Part shown: positions 1 to 9,497 of the stretch, in pieces
How positions within the stretch are numbered: the first letter of the stretch is position 1
Layout of the letters: each line of letters starts with the position of its first letter
Origin: Armatimonadetes bacterium Uphvl-Ar1
Lineage (GTDB): Bacteria; Armatimonadota; Fimbriimonadia; Fimbriimonadales; Fimbriimonadaceae
DNA: 64,000 bases
Assembly: GCA_002162075.1 (NCBI GenBank)
Contig: CP021423.1
Span: 1,984,001 to 2,048,000 of the forward strand
Direction of reading: 5' to 3'
Notes under the pieces: model-generated
Told to the model about the DNA's origin: nothing
Seen by the model: the letters and a program-made list of their open reading frames with translations, nothing else
The model's database searches: none
Program-made: the position numbers and the translations under genes

Positions 1-529
1 CATCCAAATTGGTCCAGATCCGCTTCCGAATCTCATCAATCGGCGCATATCCGTATCGCCCAAACAATTCCATCCAATAACTCTGCGGTCGCTCATTGAT
101 ATGCCCCGTTCCACCCTGTCGGGGAATCGCCGCCGAAAACCAAACCGCCGGAGCGAGCCGAACTAAATCCTCGACGAAGCTTTCGCCTCTTTCGGGCGGC
201 AAATGTTCTGCTGTCTCCAAACTCATGGCCAGATCAAACTTTCGGTCTAGACCAACACGACCCCGCAGGTCAAACGCCGAAAATCGATCTGCCCCCGCCA
301 AAAAGTCACTCGCTCCAACCTCACCCCCATCAAATCCGGCAACATCGCTCACCCCGGCATCTTGAAAAGCCTTGAGCCATGCCCCCCTGCCACATCCCAA
401 ATCAACAACTGAACGAGGATCGACAAGCTCAATCAAATGAGGCACAATCAACCCCGCTGCCCGGTAACTGGCTTGCGTAATCTCATCAAAAAACGCCTTG
501 TCGTAGAGCTGATCCGCCATTCCCTCCAT
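1..529 (-). CDS. class I SAM-dependent methyltransferase (3' end off the window)
   Basis: The first 529 bases read on the minus strand as one open frame with no stop before the window edge, so the C-terminus is missing. The protein carries a glycine-rich SAM-binding motif I (VVDLGCGRGAWLKAF, about residues 37-51), then an acidic stretch (GFDGGEV) and a motif-II/III-like segment (FDLAMSLETAEHLPP). This is the Methyltransf_11/23 type. Two starts are possible, ATG at 529 and ATG at 520; GGAGGG lies just before the second but very close to it. The substrate is unknown. It is divergent from a glycosyltransferase at 573, so a role in modifying a sugar or surface glycan is plausible but only inferred. 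Confidence 0.8.
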   Translation of the reverse strand, partial: MEGMADQLYDKAFFDEITQASYRAAGLIVPHLIELVDPRSVVDLGCGRGAWLKAFQDAGVSDVAGFDGGEVGASDFLAGADRFSAFDLRGRVGLDRKFDLAMSLETAEHLPPERGESFVEDLVRLAPAVWFSAAIPRQGGTGHINERPQSYWMELFGRYGYAPIDEIRKRIWTNLD

Positions 530-572
530 TCTGAACAAATTTCCATTCCAAAGGTACAGTCAAACCGAGCGA

Positions 573-1559
573 ATGCCCCAGGTCACCGTCATCATCCCCA
601 GCTATAACCATGCCGCTTATCTTCCGGCATGTATCGAGTCTATTCAGAATCAAACATTTACCGATTGGCAAATCATCCTCATTGATGACGGCAGTACCGA
701 TGACTCAGTTGAAATCGCCCGATTAATTGCCCAATCAGAGCCGCGACTTCAAGTCCATCAGAACCCCAATAACCTCGGCACCTACGGCACCGAGCAGCGA
801 GGACTCGACCTCTCCGAATCACCTTATGTCGCAATCATGAACAGCGACGATGTTTGGTCGCCCGAGAAGCTTGAACGCCAAATTATGCAACTTGAAGCCG
901 ACCAAACTTTAGTGCTCAGCTACTGTCTCGGTTCGCTGATCGACGATCAGGGCCAAGAAATCCCCGATGACAGCGTCCACGCCGACTGGCCCACAAATTC
1001 TCCCCAAAACCCTCTCCCCTGGCTCCTTTACGAGAACCGCATACTCGCATCCGGCGTCCTTTGGCGCAGGGAAAACCTCCGCTTCGAAACCACCTGCCGT
1101 TACTCTGGTGACTGGGTTGCCCTCCTTGAAGCCGCAACTCGCGGCCCATTTGGCTGCATCCCCGAGAATCTGACATTCTGGCGGCAACACGATACGAACT
1201 CCTATCGCCTCTCAATCCGCCAGGCCGCCGAAGAAATCCGGGTTCGAGAAGCGATCCACCGCCAGATCAGTTCCTTCCGCACCCACACCCCCGATTGGCA
1301 ACGCGGCTACGCCCAAAATCTGATGAATCTAACTAGCCTCTATGCATTCTTCTATCAGCCCCAAAAGGCGAGAGCGGCCCTGAAAACCAGTCTCAGTGCC
1401 GCTCCCAATAAACGCCAAGTCCTCAAACGACTCGCCGGAAGTTATCTCCCCATCGAAAAATTCCGCCGCCACCTTTGGAAAGCTGATATTGATAGCTTTA
1501 GTCGAGAAGATCTGGCGAAACAATTCAAAAGTATCAATTCACTCACCCTTCAAGTCTAG
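573..1559 (+). CDS. family 2 glycosyltransferase
   Basis: A 328-residue GT-A fold enzyme. The N-terminus has the GT2 signature VTVIIPSYNHAAYLPAC, followed by the nucleotide-binding IDDGSTDDS (about residues 37-45) and a metal-binding acidic motif MNSDDVW near residue 90. A later W-R-Q-H segment (FWRQHDTNSYR) resembles the acceptor-side region of the family. The last 70 residues are basic and helical, without a clear membrane span, so it probably works at the inner face of the membrane. The donor and acceptor cannot be read from sequence. The stop overlaps by four bases the stop of the convergent phage-type hydrolase gene, which marks the boundary of the phage-derived operon. Confidence 0.85.
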   Translation: MPQVTVIIPSYNHAAYLPACIESIQNQTFTDWQIILIDDGSTDDSVEIARLIAQSEPRLQVHQNPNNLGTYGTEQRGLDLSESPYVAIMNSDDVWSPEKLERQIMQLEADQTLVLSYCLGSLIDDQGQEIPDDSVHADWPTNSPQNPLPWLLYENRILASGVLWRRENLRFETTCRYSGDWVALLEAATRGPFGCIPENLTFWRQHDTNSYRLSIRQAAEEIRVREAIHRQISSFRTHTPDWQRGYAQNLMNLTSLYAFFYQPQKARAALKTSLSAAPNKRQVLKRLAGSYLPIEKFRRHLWKADIDSFSREDLAKQFKSINSLTLQV

Positions 1560-2662
1560 ATCAGCAAGGCAGACCGCATGATCTCCGCGATCCGAACCTG
1601 TCCTGCATCGTTTGGATGCAACTGATCCGCCATAAGTGCCGGAGTGTAAGCATCACCAAATCCCCCAAACACATCAACAAATCCATAACCATTTGCCGAG
1701 CATAAAGTGATAAGGGCATCCCGATACTGCCCTTCCAAAGGCGAAATTCCACCGCCACTGGGCGCACACGATTTCACCAAGACATCCGGTGCCGATGCCA
1801 ATCCTCGACAGAAGGAAGCCAGTGCCGCCACATCTGCCGTGAATTGCCCCACCGGACGAGACGCCATCGCCTCATTGATGCCACATCCAATCACTACCAA
1901 ATCCGGTTGGAGTGCCGCGAGCAATGACGGTGAATTCCAGCCTGAACCTGGAAGGCTGAAATCAGCAACCCGCGCCCCCGGAATGGAACCATTAAAAATC
2001 TGAACTCGCTTCTGTGTCGAACTCCGGGCCACAATCCCAACAATGTAAGCCGGAGCGGTACCCCGCCATAACTCCACCCAATTTGAATCCGAAATCGAAG
2101 CTGCCGAAGCCGTAAATTTCTGAATCGAACCCGGCCCACCTGTCTGCTGGTTGACAACAAAACCGCCCGCTGCTTGCGCCGATATTGTCCCACTATTCAG
2201 TTGAATATAGTACACATCAAACAAGTCCGCCACAAAGCCCGGCGTCCACCGAATCTTTGTTGACGTCGATGTGTTCTGATGGCACGCAATCGCAAATCCG
2301 CCCGAAAATGGCCCCCATCCGCCTGTCGGTACCGTGAACGGACTCCCAGAAATTGTAGCCCGACTGTCGTACAGATTCGCCGATGCATAAGCTGGTTTTC
2401 CCGAGCTCCATCGCGCCGGGGTCCCCGCCTCTTCCATCATTTCGGCCACCAGATTCGGCCATGCTTTCGATTCCGGCAACGTCGTTGCGAGCGAAGTCGC
2501 AAAGCCATTCCCCGTCGAGTCATCCAAAACCATAACCGTCGCATCCCGCACTCCGGCCCGCACTTGGGAAACTGCCTGAGCATAATTGGGCAAGACAAAT
2601 CCGTACGGATTCTTTGTATCTCGCGATCGCATAGATGTTTGATTACCTAATCCCAGACTCAT
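1556..2662 (-). CDS. SGNH/GDSL-type hydrolase, last gene of the phage-like operon
   Basis: A 368-residue protein with the SGNH blocks in order: the nucleophile Ser in VLDDSTGNG (DDS where GDS is usual), a Gly-containing block II in FNGSIPGARVADFS, block III with the oxyanion Asn in GCGINE, and block V Asp/His in DQLHPNDAG. Such domains occur in phage tail tips and spikes, where they deacetylate or de-esterify surface polysaccharide. The ATG at 2662 overlaps the stop of the spike-base gene (TGATG), which indicates translational coupling; a TTG one codon earlier is less likely. About 150 residues between the first and later blocks look like a beta-rich insert. Substrate unknown; it likely acts outside the cell on a particle or on host glycan. 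Confidence 0.75.
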   Translation of the reverse strand: MSLGLGNQTSMRSRDTKNPYGFVLPNYAQAVSQVRAGVRDATVMVLDDSTGNGFATSLATTLPESKAWPNLVAEMMEEAGTPARWSSGKPAYASANLYDSRATISGSPFTVPTGGWGPFSGGFAIACHQNTSTSTKIRWTPGFVADLFDVYYIQLNSGTISAQAAGGFVVNQQTGGPGSIQKFTASAASISDSNWVELWRGTAPAYIVGIVARSSTQKRVQIFNGSIPGARVADFSLPGSGWNSPSLLAALQPDLVVIGCGINEAMASRPVGQFTADVAALASFCRGLASAPDVLVKSCAPSGGGISPLEGQYRDALITLCSANGYGFVDVFGGFGDAYTPALMADQLHPNDAGQVRIAEIMRSALLI

Positions 2663-2919
2663 CAAACCAACCCAATCAGACCCGTCGCGGTTGTTCCCGT
2701 CGCATGAACCCGAACCACTTCAAACGGCCAAATTCCCGGAGTCAAACCAGAAAATGTCACTGTCGCACCTCCCGCCATTGTCACCTTGAGCGACCCGCCA
2801 ACCGCCAAATACAAACCGCGAGTCACCTGTGCTAAATCTGCCCCATCACTGGGCGTAATCGCAAACGCATCAAAAACCGGATCTTGCTGACCCACCAAAC
2901 TCCCATCGATTCTCTTCAT
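2662..2919 (-). CDS. spike-base protein, RCAP_Rcc01079-like
   Basis: An 85-residue protein with the pattern I recall for the spike-base family named after Rhodobacter capsulatus Rcc01079: an early ITPSDGADLAQVTRGLYL segment, a short central repeat of beta strands (VTMAGGATVTFSGL) and a closing VHATGTTATGLIGL. In the R. capsulatus gene transfer agent this family belongs to the head-spike/fibre apparatus. Its place between the long tail protein and the SGNH hydrolase suggests it anchors the hydrolase or another fibre to the particle. The start has a purine-rich leader (AAGGAAAAAAAG) just upstream. Family assignment is by memory of the motif and was not searched. Confidence 0.7.
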   Translation of the reverse strand: MKRIDGSLVGQQDPVFDAFAITPSDGADLAQVTRGLYLAVGGSLKVTMAGGATVTFSGLTPGIWPFEVVRVHATGTTATGLIGLV

Positions 2920-2935
2920 GTTTATCTTTTTTTCC

Positions 2936-5926
2936 TTAACTAAACGTCACACCATCGGTGCTCAAACTACTCACGACCAAATCACTCTCAACGGTCACCA
3001 ATTCCAAAACAAACCGGCCACCCATCTGATCCAATCCCCCAACCGCCAATCCATCATCACCAACTCCCGAACGGGCACTCGAAACGTTTGATAGTACGGC
3101 ACCGCTTCTATCTCGAATCACCCCATTCACGTTTCCATCCTCAATCCAATAAACAAAACGTCGTCCATCCGGATGAATAAACAATCCCGGATACCGCACA
3201 TTCCCCACCGCCAAAGTCGTCGCCATACTCCACGTCTCGCCCAAATCATCGGAGTACCGCTCCTTGATCTGACCTTCCTCTTCGGTGACCAACACTAACC
3301 TCAATTTGCGACCGAGATCCCAGCGAATCGCCAAACTTGCCGCCGAAAAACCTACCGTTCGAGTCGCGTAGGGAGATGCAATTCCGTTCCCCTTAACCGA
3401 AATTCGAATCCCTAGTGAACCGAGAGAGGCCCTTACCGCAAGCCCCGCCGGGTGCCAATCAAAGCTCACTCCTCCCGAACTAGCCTGGTCGCGCAACGCC
3501 CGGCGATGCCTCATTCGAGTGACAACCGAAAACTCCGGCGACTCCCAACCGCCTACTCGAACAGCAGCGCTACGCGTTTCCTGACCTCCCGGCAGACCCG
3601 TGAAATAGAATCCACGAGAATCCGATGAACCACTCCCCCACAGCGTCGTACCTCCGAAAAGTTCCGCCAACGCTCCGCTCAACGAACCAGAATCATCCAG
3701 GGCAAGCCCCCACGCTTGTCCCCGCAAAATCTTCCCCGTATCGAGTCGGGTACGGACTCCAAATTCACCGTCGTCTGACCAAACATTGCCCGCCCCCGGA
3801 TACACCATCACTTCATCCCACAACGCCGCGGCAAAGACCGATAATCCCACCGATCCAACAAGATCAACCCCAACCAACCCATCCCGCCGAACTCCCCCTC
3901 CCCAGAGCAGTTCCGCCTCCCGCAAATTCGAGTGATAACCATCTCCGATCGCCAGCCCAGGGTTCACCACCCACCCCAACTCTGGCAAATCAATGATCGC
4001 TTCAGAGATACTGCGCCAGCCATAATTTCCGCCCAAGCGAGACTTCCCCCAAGCGTCTGCAATCCGACCGTCAACCTCACTCCAAAAAAGCGGCTTGACT
4101 TCTTGCCGCTCGCCCTCCACCCTGTTACCCCACCTCCGAAAAGCAGGTAAAAAGCTCATTTTCGCCTCCCCATCCCGGATCAATCGAATCGCTCGAATCT
4201 CATATACCGCGTCCTCTTCCAAATGAACAAACGACAAATTCTCTATCCGACTCACCCCCCAATAATCTGAGTCAACAACCTCACCCAACTCATCAAGCGG
4301 ATACCGAGATTCCTTTTCATCCCAATCCATTGCCCCGTTACCCGGACGACACAAATCTATCCTTCGCGTCACCCAAATGCCGTCATCCCCCGTCGCCAGA
4401 AGCCAGTTTTTTGCCCCAATACCGATTCCGAAGCCCAAGTCATCGGCCCCTACTGACCTCACCTCAAGCTCCAAATAACGATAACTCTCCGGCCTGATTA
4501 CCGGCTCAAAACTCCGAACCACCGATCCCCCCGCCGATCCAACACCTATCGCAACCCCAATCGATAACTCAACTCCAACCCCAGACCATCCAAGCAAGGA
4601 GGTGCCGTCGTCCAAAGTCATCGATTCCGGATGCGATGCCGTAAATGCCAGCCACTCTTTGCCCCGAAACTGCAATCGCCAGTCCGCCCGTTCATCGCCA
4701 TTCTCCGCCAACTGATCCCCGTCGAGCCAATGCCGCACCGTTTGCCGATCATCAAACCCCAGACTCGGCAGACTCACTCCATCAATCACCCCAAATCCTT
4801 GCCATGCCACTTGCTCAAACTCGAATATCCCCGATCCCGAAACCTCCAAGTCATCAACAAATCCCGCGCGCCGTTCAAACCGCACATTCTGCTCATCACC
4901 CAAAACATCTGATCCCGCAAAAAAGTCACCCCGCCACCGAAACTTCGTCGCCGGAACCCCCAAACAAAACCATATGCCGAGCCAGCTTCCCCCAAACCTT
5001 GCTCAAGAGCCAGAACAAATGCCGTCCGACCATCCAAACTCCCCGCACTTGTCTCCTCAAAATAGCCAGTTGGGACCAGTTCGCCCGCCACCGAACCTGA
5101 TATCGCCATCAACCCGGAGTCATTTTCAACCCACATCTGTCCCCTTCGATCCAGCGCGTAATCAACATCCCCATACTCGTCCGCTATCGCCTGACTCACC
5201 TCAAGGCTCACATCCAGCGGAGCCAACCCCGACAGCGTCGCTCCAATTTCGCCCCCTGGCCTTAACCGTTCAAAGAACCGAATACCGCGACCCTTTACCG
5301 AGTCCGGCGTCGGATCTCCTCCAAAATTCGGGAAACCCAAACCATCAGAATCAACAATCGGATCTATGACCTCAAACCACTCCTCAACATCCGCGTAAAA
5401 CAAAAACGTCGCCGCCGGATCAAGTGCTAGCGTTGAACCATCCGCAATCGCATAGCTCGCAGAATACGATCCCGTATCCCCGGTCTCAAAGCTCAAACCA
5501 TCCCCGACGACTAACTCCTGCTCCAAAGAAAAAGTGTCTGAAAAATTCGCCGTACAGATCGAATTCGTGGGCCAACTAGAAAACACAGAAGTTGTGAGCA
5601 ACCGCGCTTTCATCCCCAAACCCCGCACATCAATAAACTCCGGCCACTTTTCAGAAAACGTAGCATGACGATTGGGTGTCACTGGCCACTCCGGGTACAC
5701 CGATACTCAACCTCAATCGGACACTGCCAGCTCCCCGATACCACCAAGCGCCTCTGCCGTCCGCTCCGAAAAATTGCCAACCTCAGTTCCCCCCGATCCG
5801 CTTCACGTTCCGAATCAGCTTCTTCGCCAGTTCATCACTTCCTCGGGCCACTACCGTTCGAGTTCTCCCCGCCCGCCGAGCCGCCAAAACCAAACTGCGC
5901 AAACTCACCAACGCACGAAAATTCAT
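2936..5926 (-). CDS. large tail/receptor-binding protein with Asp-box propeller (three apparent single-base breaks)
   Basis: The reading frame starts at ATG 5926, overlapping the upstream stop by four bases. It is broken three times: at C-runs 5789-5794, 5700-5701 and 4957-4961 (plus-strand coordinates). Adding one base at each gives one continuous protein of about 997 residues. The N-terminal 75 residues are basic and read MNFRALVSLRSLVLAARRAG at the start. The middle is beta-rich, with repeated aromatic and acidic segments. Near the C-terminus a BNR/Asp-box motif (YSDDLGETWS) and a second weaker one (LSTDGVTFS) point to a sialidase-like beta-propeller. This is typical of receptor-binding or glycan-binding tail proteins. 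If the breaks are real, the gene is dead and yields only a 47-residue peptide. Confidence 0.65.
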
Positions 5927-8055
5927 ACAACCAACTCCCCACAGTAAATCGCCCGACGATAAGTGCCCCCTTCTACTTCGAACCGAAAATCGACTCCCAA
6001 AGACCGTATCCGCACGTCCCCAACCCCGACGAGCGTCACCAAATCACCCCTCCAAATCGGACCACCCCCGTCGTGAAAGAGCATCTCACTTTCAAATTCA
6101 ACAAGCTCCCGCTTCTTCGCCAAATCCGCAAAGAGTGCTTCACAACTCGCATCAACTGCCGCCTGCTTCGTCAACCCCCGATCAACCAAAGCAAATCGTT
6201 TGATTGAACCACTCCACCCCGGTGACCGTGCTGCAACCAAAGCCCCCACCGATTGCGCTTCGTAATCAGTCCGCACACTCAGCATCGGACGACCCGTTCG
6301 CGGATCCTCTCCCGTCACTCGCACCTCGTTTGCAACTGGCTCCAGAGTCGCGCGTCGCAAATTTCGATACACCACTCCTTCGGATACCGAACGATAAAGC
6401 ATGCCTGCTGATTCAAAACTGAGTTCCGAATCCGGAACCGCAAAAAATTCCTCTCCACTCCCATCTGCCGCCGGACGAAATCCGTACCACCACCCCGTCG
6501 CAAATGTATCAAAGAGCCGCCTCAACCAATCACTGACCCGGTCACCCGCTTCAATGAGCAGACCCCACTCCCCCGCCATTACTCCCGGGGCAAATGGCAA
6601 AGTCGGCCCCGATTCCGAAACTCGAACGCGGCTCCCATCAATCCCCGACTTCTCGACCAATAACCGAACCGCTTGACTAAAACTTAACCCATCTAAAGGC
6701 ACTCGATCCGCAAAGACCGCACCATCTAAAAGCCCCCACCGATCTCTAACTTCCAATTTCCCTTCGGTAACCGAATCATATTCAGCAATCCGCTCCATCG
6801 CCCCCGCTATCCCTTCCAAAACAGTCTGCTCATCAACAACCAATCGCACCTGGGATGATCCTCTTCCCAATTGCCCACCCGACAAAGCATCAATCCCATC
6901 GGCGTCCGTGACCAGAACATCTAACGCAACGCCAGAGGCGCGATCCGGAACACTTAGTACCGCTCTCCCAACAAACTCCGACCCATCGCTAACGGCTGAG
7001 CCATCAGTCAAGTCACTCATTGCGCCAAACCCCAGCTGCACCCCCGTAACAAACGGCGAAAACCGACTATCCGTCGAACTCAAGTCAAGGCGAACCCGAA
7101 TTTCGTTCGCTATTCCATCCGGCACAAACGCCGTCACACCATCCCACTCCACCAATGTCGCTTCGACCGATTGATCTCCCGCTCCGTACCCGGGATCACC
7201 ATAAATCAAATACGGCTGAACCCCGCCCAACCATAATGCATTTTCAAATTCAACCAGGCTCTCACCTAAAACTGGTGCTTCTAAAAATGCACTCTTCAAT
7301 GACGTCGCAAACCCGGACGGCGCAAATCGCAAAGGAGCAATCTGCGCTTGAGTCGCCCCACTGACACCCTGAAACCAGATCTTCCCTTCAGGGGTGATTT
7401 CAGGGTCGGGGTCATCTGGATCAATATCACCAAAAACAATGCTAAATCCATCTCCACTTTGACTAACCACCAATAATTCACGACCTCTCATTGGGATCAC
7501 CATCACCTCAAAAACTTGCAGTCGCCTGACCTCTCGCGACTTCGCTCCGGAAATCTTCCCCTCATCAACAAACTCGCCGTTCCGGAAGACTTCAACCCGA
7601 CCATCACTCCAAATGTGCAAAGCGACCCCCGCACCATCCGAGGCCACATCATTCCACCCCAACTGATACTGCAAAAACGTGTCCCCCGCCCCATAACTAA
7701 ACCAACTAAAACTCAGCCCCATATTCTTCGGAAAGCTCACATTCGAGAGGGCCGCCGGATTGCTCGCCGCATCCCTTGCCGCCAACCAAGGCCCCGCCCA
7801 ATGCTGGTCGAGCCGCTCTTCCCACTCCGGGCCAACCGCAAAATCCGCCAACCCCAACTTCGCGTAATCCCCGATCGCCGTCGTATACCACTCGGTATCC
7901 AAAGGTCGAGGACGAAGCATCAATGTGTTCGTCACCGGATCAATCCATGTATTCTCCCAAACCGACCCATTCAGCTCCAATCCCCCCGCAACCACCGTCA
8001 ATCGATCCGCCGCCAACCGCCTCTGCGCTTGGTTCACAAGCAACTCAAAACTCAT
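5923..8055 (-). CDS. putative tail hub / baseplate protein
   Basis: A 710-residue protein in the tail part of the phage-like operon. The first 400 residues are beta-rich, with a lectin- or LamG-like feel (DGRVEVFRNGEFVDEG), and include an Asp/Pro-rich linker GDIDPDDPDPEITPEG near residue 210. The C-terminal 250 residues resemble phage hub proteins in layout: a helix (RVSDWLRRLFDTFATGWWYG) followed by strands and a closing small barrel (PIWRGDLVTLVGVGDVRI). I recognise no family with certainty. The start overlaps the upstream stop (ATGA), and its own stop overlaps the next start in the same way. Position right after the tube protein and before the spike proteins fits a hub, but no tape-measure protein lies between. 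Confidence 0.5.
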   Translation of the reverse strand: MSFELLVNQAQRRLAADRLTVVAGGLELNGSVWENTWIDPVTNTLMLRPRPLDTEWYTTAIGDYAKLGLADFAVGPEWEERLDQHWAGPWLAARDAASNPAALSNVSFPKNMGLSFSWFSYGAGDTFLQYQLGWNDVASDGAGVALHIWSDGRVEVFRNGEFVDEGKISGAKSREVRRLQVFEVMVIPMRGRELLVVSQSGDGFSIVFGDIDPDDPDPEITPEGKIWFQGVSGATQAQIAPLRFAPSGFATSLKSAFLEAPVLGESLVEFENALWLGGVQPYLIYGDPGYGAGDQSVEATLVEWDGVTAFVPDGIANEIRVRLDLSSTDSRFSPFVTGVQLGFGAMSDLTDGSAVSDGSEFVGRAVLSVPDRASGVALDVLVTDADGIDALSGGQLGRGSSQVRLVVDEQTVLEGIAGAMERIAEYDSVTEGKLEVRDRWGLLDGAVFADRVPLDGLSFSQAVRLLVEKSGIDGSRVRVSESGPTLPFAPGVMAGEWGLLIEAGDRVSDWLRRLFDTFATGWWYGFRPAADGSGEEFFAVPDSELSFESAGMLYRSVSEGVVYRNLRRATLEPVANEVRVTGEDPRTGRPMLSVRTDYEAQSVGALVAARSPGWSGSIKRFALVDRGLTKQAAVDASCEALFADLAKKRELVEFESEMLFHDGGGPIWRGDLVTLVGVGDVRIRSLGVDFRFEVEGGTYRRAIYCGELVV

Positions 8056-8288
8056 CTTCGCAAGCCTCTCCCTTCAAGTTCATCCCACCAATCCAAAGTC
8101 CTCTCATCAACAGATCGTTCGGTTACCTCACGAACAAAGCCATATTCAGAATCAAACAGACCATACTCCAGCCCCTCATCAAGCCGAGAATCCTCGAAAT
8201 CTGACCAGCCGATTCCCGGCTCAACTTCATCTGGATCTCCATCATGTCCACCCAAGAAGCGATCCCACAACCCGCTCAAGAATTCCAT
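8052..8288 (-). CDS. small acidic protein of the phage-like operon
   Basis: A 78-residue, strongly acidic protein (start MEFLSGLWDRFLGG) with many Asp and Glu residues and several Trp, and no membrane segment or motif I recognise. It is coupled on both sides: the start shares TGATG with the upstream stop, and the stop overlaps the next ATG. In siphoviruses this position would hold tail-assembly chaperones followed by the tape measure. It could be a remnant or replacement of such a chaperone, or an unrelated structural adaptor. Function not assignable from sequence. Confidence 0.6.
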   Translation of the reverse strand: MEFLSGLWDRFLGGHDGDPDEVEPGIGWSDFEDSRLDEGLEYGLFDSEYGFVREVTERSVDERTLDWWDELEGRGLRR

Positions 8289-9081
8289 CACGAGAGCGAC
8301 ACCGCTCCCTGACTCACAAAGTCATAAGTTGAATCCACAACCGACCCCCTTCCAAATCGAAAACCAAATTGCTTGATCAAGAAACCACCCGTCAATACCG
8401 GCTGACCAACTCCCGCATCAACAACTACTGCCAAAGATGCTCCTGAGCTGTTAAAAGCATGAGCTAGCAAACTCCCCGATCCAACCGGTGCCGTAGGATA
8501 TGCACTTCCCACCGCCGAACTCCCGACGAGATCCAAACGCCACTTCTGCCGCTTCCCTGCCGAAAAAATGTGCTCGAATCGGGCCAACGCCATCGGCACC
8601 GCAACCACGACCCATTGATCGTCACTGAAAACCCCACATCCTTCCCCGCCAGTCCCCCGAAAGCCTTGCCAACGAGCGCGACCGAACCCGCCGAATCAAC
8701 CATCAGCTCCAGCCGAGCCCGATAATCCTTCCGAACAACCACTGGCCATTCCCACTCATCCCCAATTCCCGAACCATCATCGATCTCCATCCGACCTTCA
8801 AAGACCCCTTGTTCAGCGACAGTTCGATAATCCAATCCCGCCACGCTCAGTGCCGATATATCAAGATGCGTCACCTTCGCCCCACCGGGCTTAGAACTCA
8901 TCAGGCCATTCGTGATCCGAACGCTTTGCTTGACTGCCGCACGGGATTCCCCCGCCAGAATTACCGGAGTCACATCTGCAAATTGAGTCGACGACACCAC
9001 CTCCGCCTGCCTCAAATCCGCTAAAACCGAGACCCCGCCAACATCAAAAACCGAAACATCAACTCCCGTCAAACGCGCCAT
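8288..9081 (-). CDS. putative major tail (tube) protein, one apparent frameshift
   Basis: Two overlapping frames join into one protein of about 264 residues if one base is added at the A-run 8628-8631; the joined part reads through GFFSDDQWVVVAVPMALARF. The N-terminus is MARLTGVDVSVFDVGG. The protein is beta-rich with two similar halves, each ending in a KxWRLDL- or RARLEL-like strand, which fits a doubled tail-tube fold. The start is preceded by GGGGGAG and overlaps the end of the tail-terminator candidate by 13 bases. Gene order (connector, stopper, terminator, then this) supports a tube role, but I see no decisive motif. Without the extra base the protein would end in an unrelated Arg- and Trp-rich tail. 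Confidence 0.5.
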
Positions 9082-9497
9082 CTACTCCCCCGCTCCGCAC
9101 AAAGCTCACACAGAAATTCCATCTTCAAATCAAACTCACCATCCCCCGCACTCCCTTGCTCAATCCAAACTCGGCGAACCATCGGCAATTCCGCCACCCC
9201 CGCCGGATTCCCCGAAGCCAAGAGTTCACTCCGCAACGCTGTCGCATCCGCCAACAAAGCCTCCGAAACAACTCCCGAAGCCACCGACCGCCGCACCATG
9301 ATTTCAAAACTGACCTTGAGCCGATCCACCAAAACCGAATCCGGCTCAAACTCCAAATCCTTGGTAACAACCCTCGCAAAGGGCACTCCAAAATCACCCT
9401 CCGGCGTATCAACTGCAACCACAATCCCAGGCCAAACAACTTGGATAGCATCAACCACAAACCCTCGAACCGCAACCAAATCCGCAGACCAACTCAT
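9069..9497 (-). CDS. putative tail terminator / head-tail joining protein
   Basis: A 142-residue protein in the slot where HK97-like phages and GTAs carry the gp8-like tail terminator. It begins with an amphipathic helix (LVAVRGFVVDAIQVVWPG), continues with strands that include FEIMVRRSV, and ends basic. Size and helix-strand pattern suit the terminator fold. The start ATG overlaps the stop of the stopper candidate (ATGA). The assignment rests on order, size and secondary-structure pattern, not a signature motif. Confidence 0.5.
   Translation of the reverse strand: MSWSADLVAVRGFVVDAIQVVWPGIVVAVDTPEGDFGVPFARVVTKDLEFEPDSVLVDRLKVSFEIMVRRSVASGVVSEALLADATALRSELLASGNPAGVAELPMVRRVWIEQGSAGDGEFDLKMEFLCELCAERGSRWRV

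Noticed and set aside
5783-5926. A separate 47-residue gene starting at ATG 5926.
   Set aside because: It is coupled to the preceding gene, but adding one base at the C6 run extends it without a break into the long tail protein. The join reads well, so it is treated as the N-terminus of that protein.
3625-8376. Plus-strand frames opposite the tail genes (up to 286 codons).
   Set aside because: They are rich in Pro, Ser, Thr and Arg, have no known motifs or ribosome sites, and arise because the minus-strand coding sequence is G-rich. They are antisense shadows.
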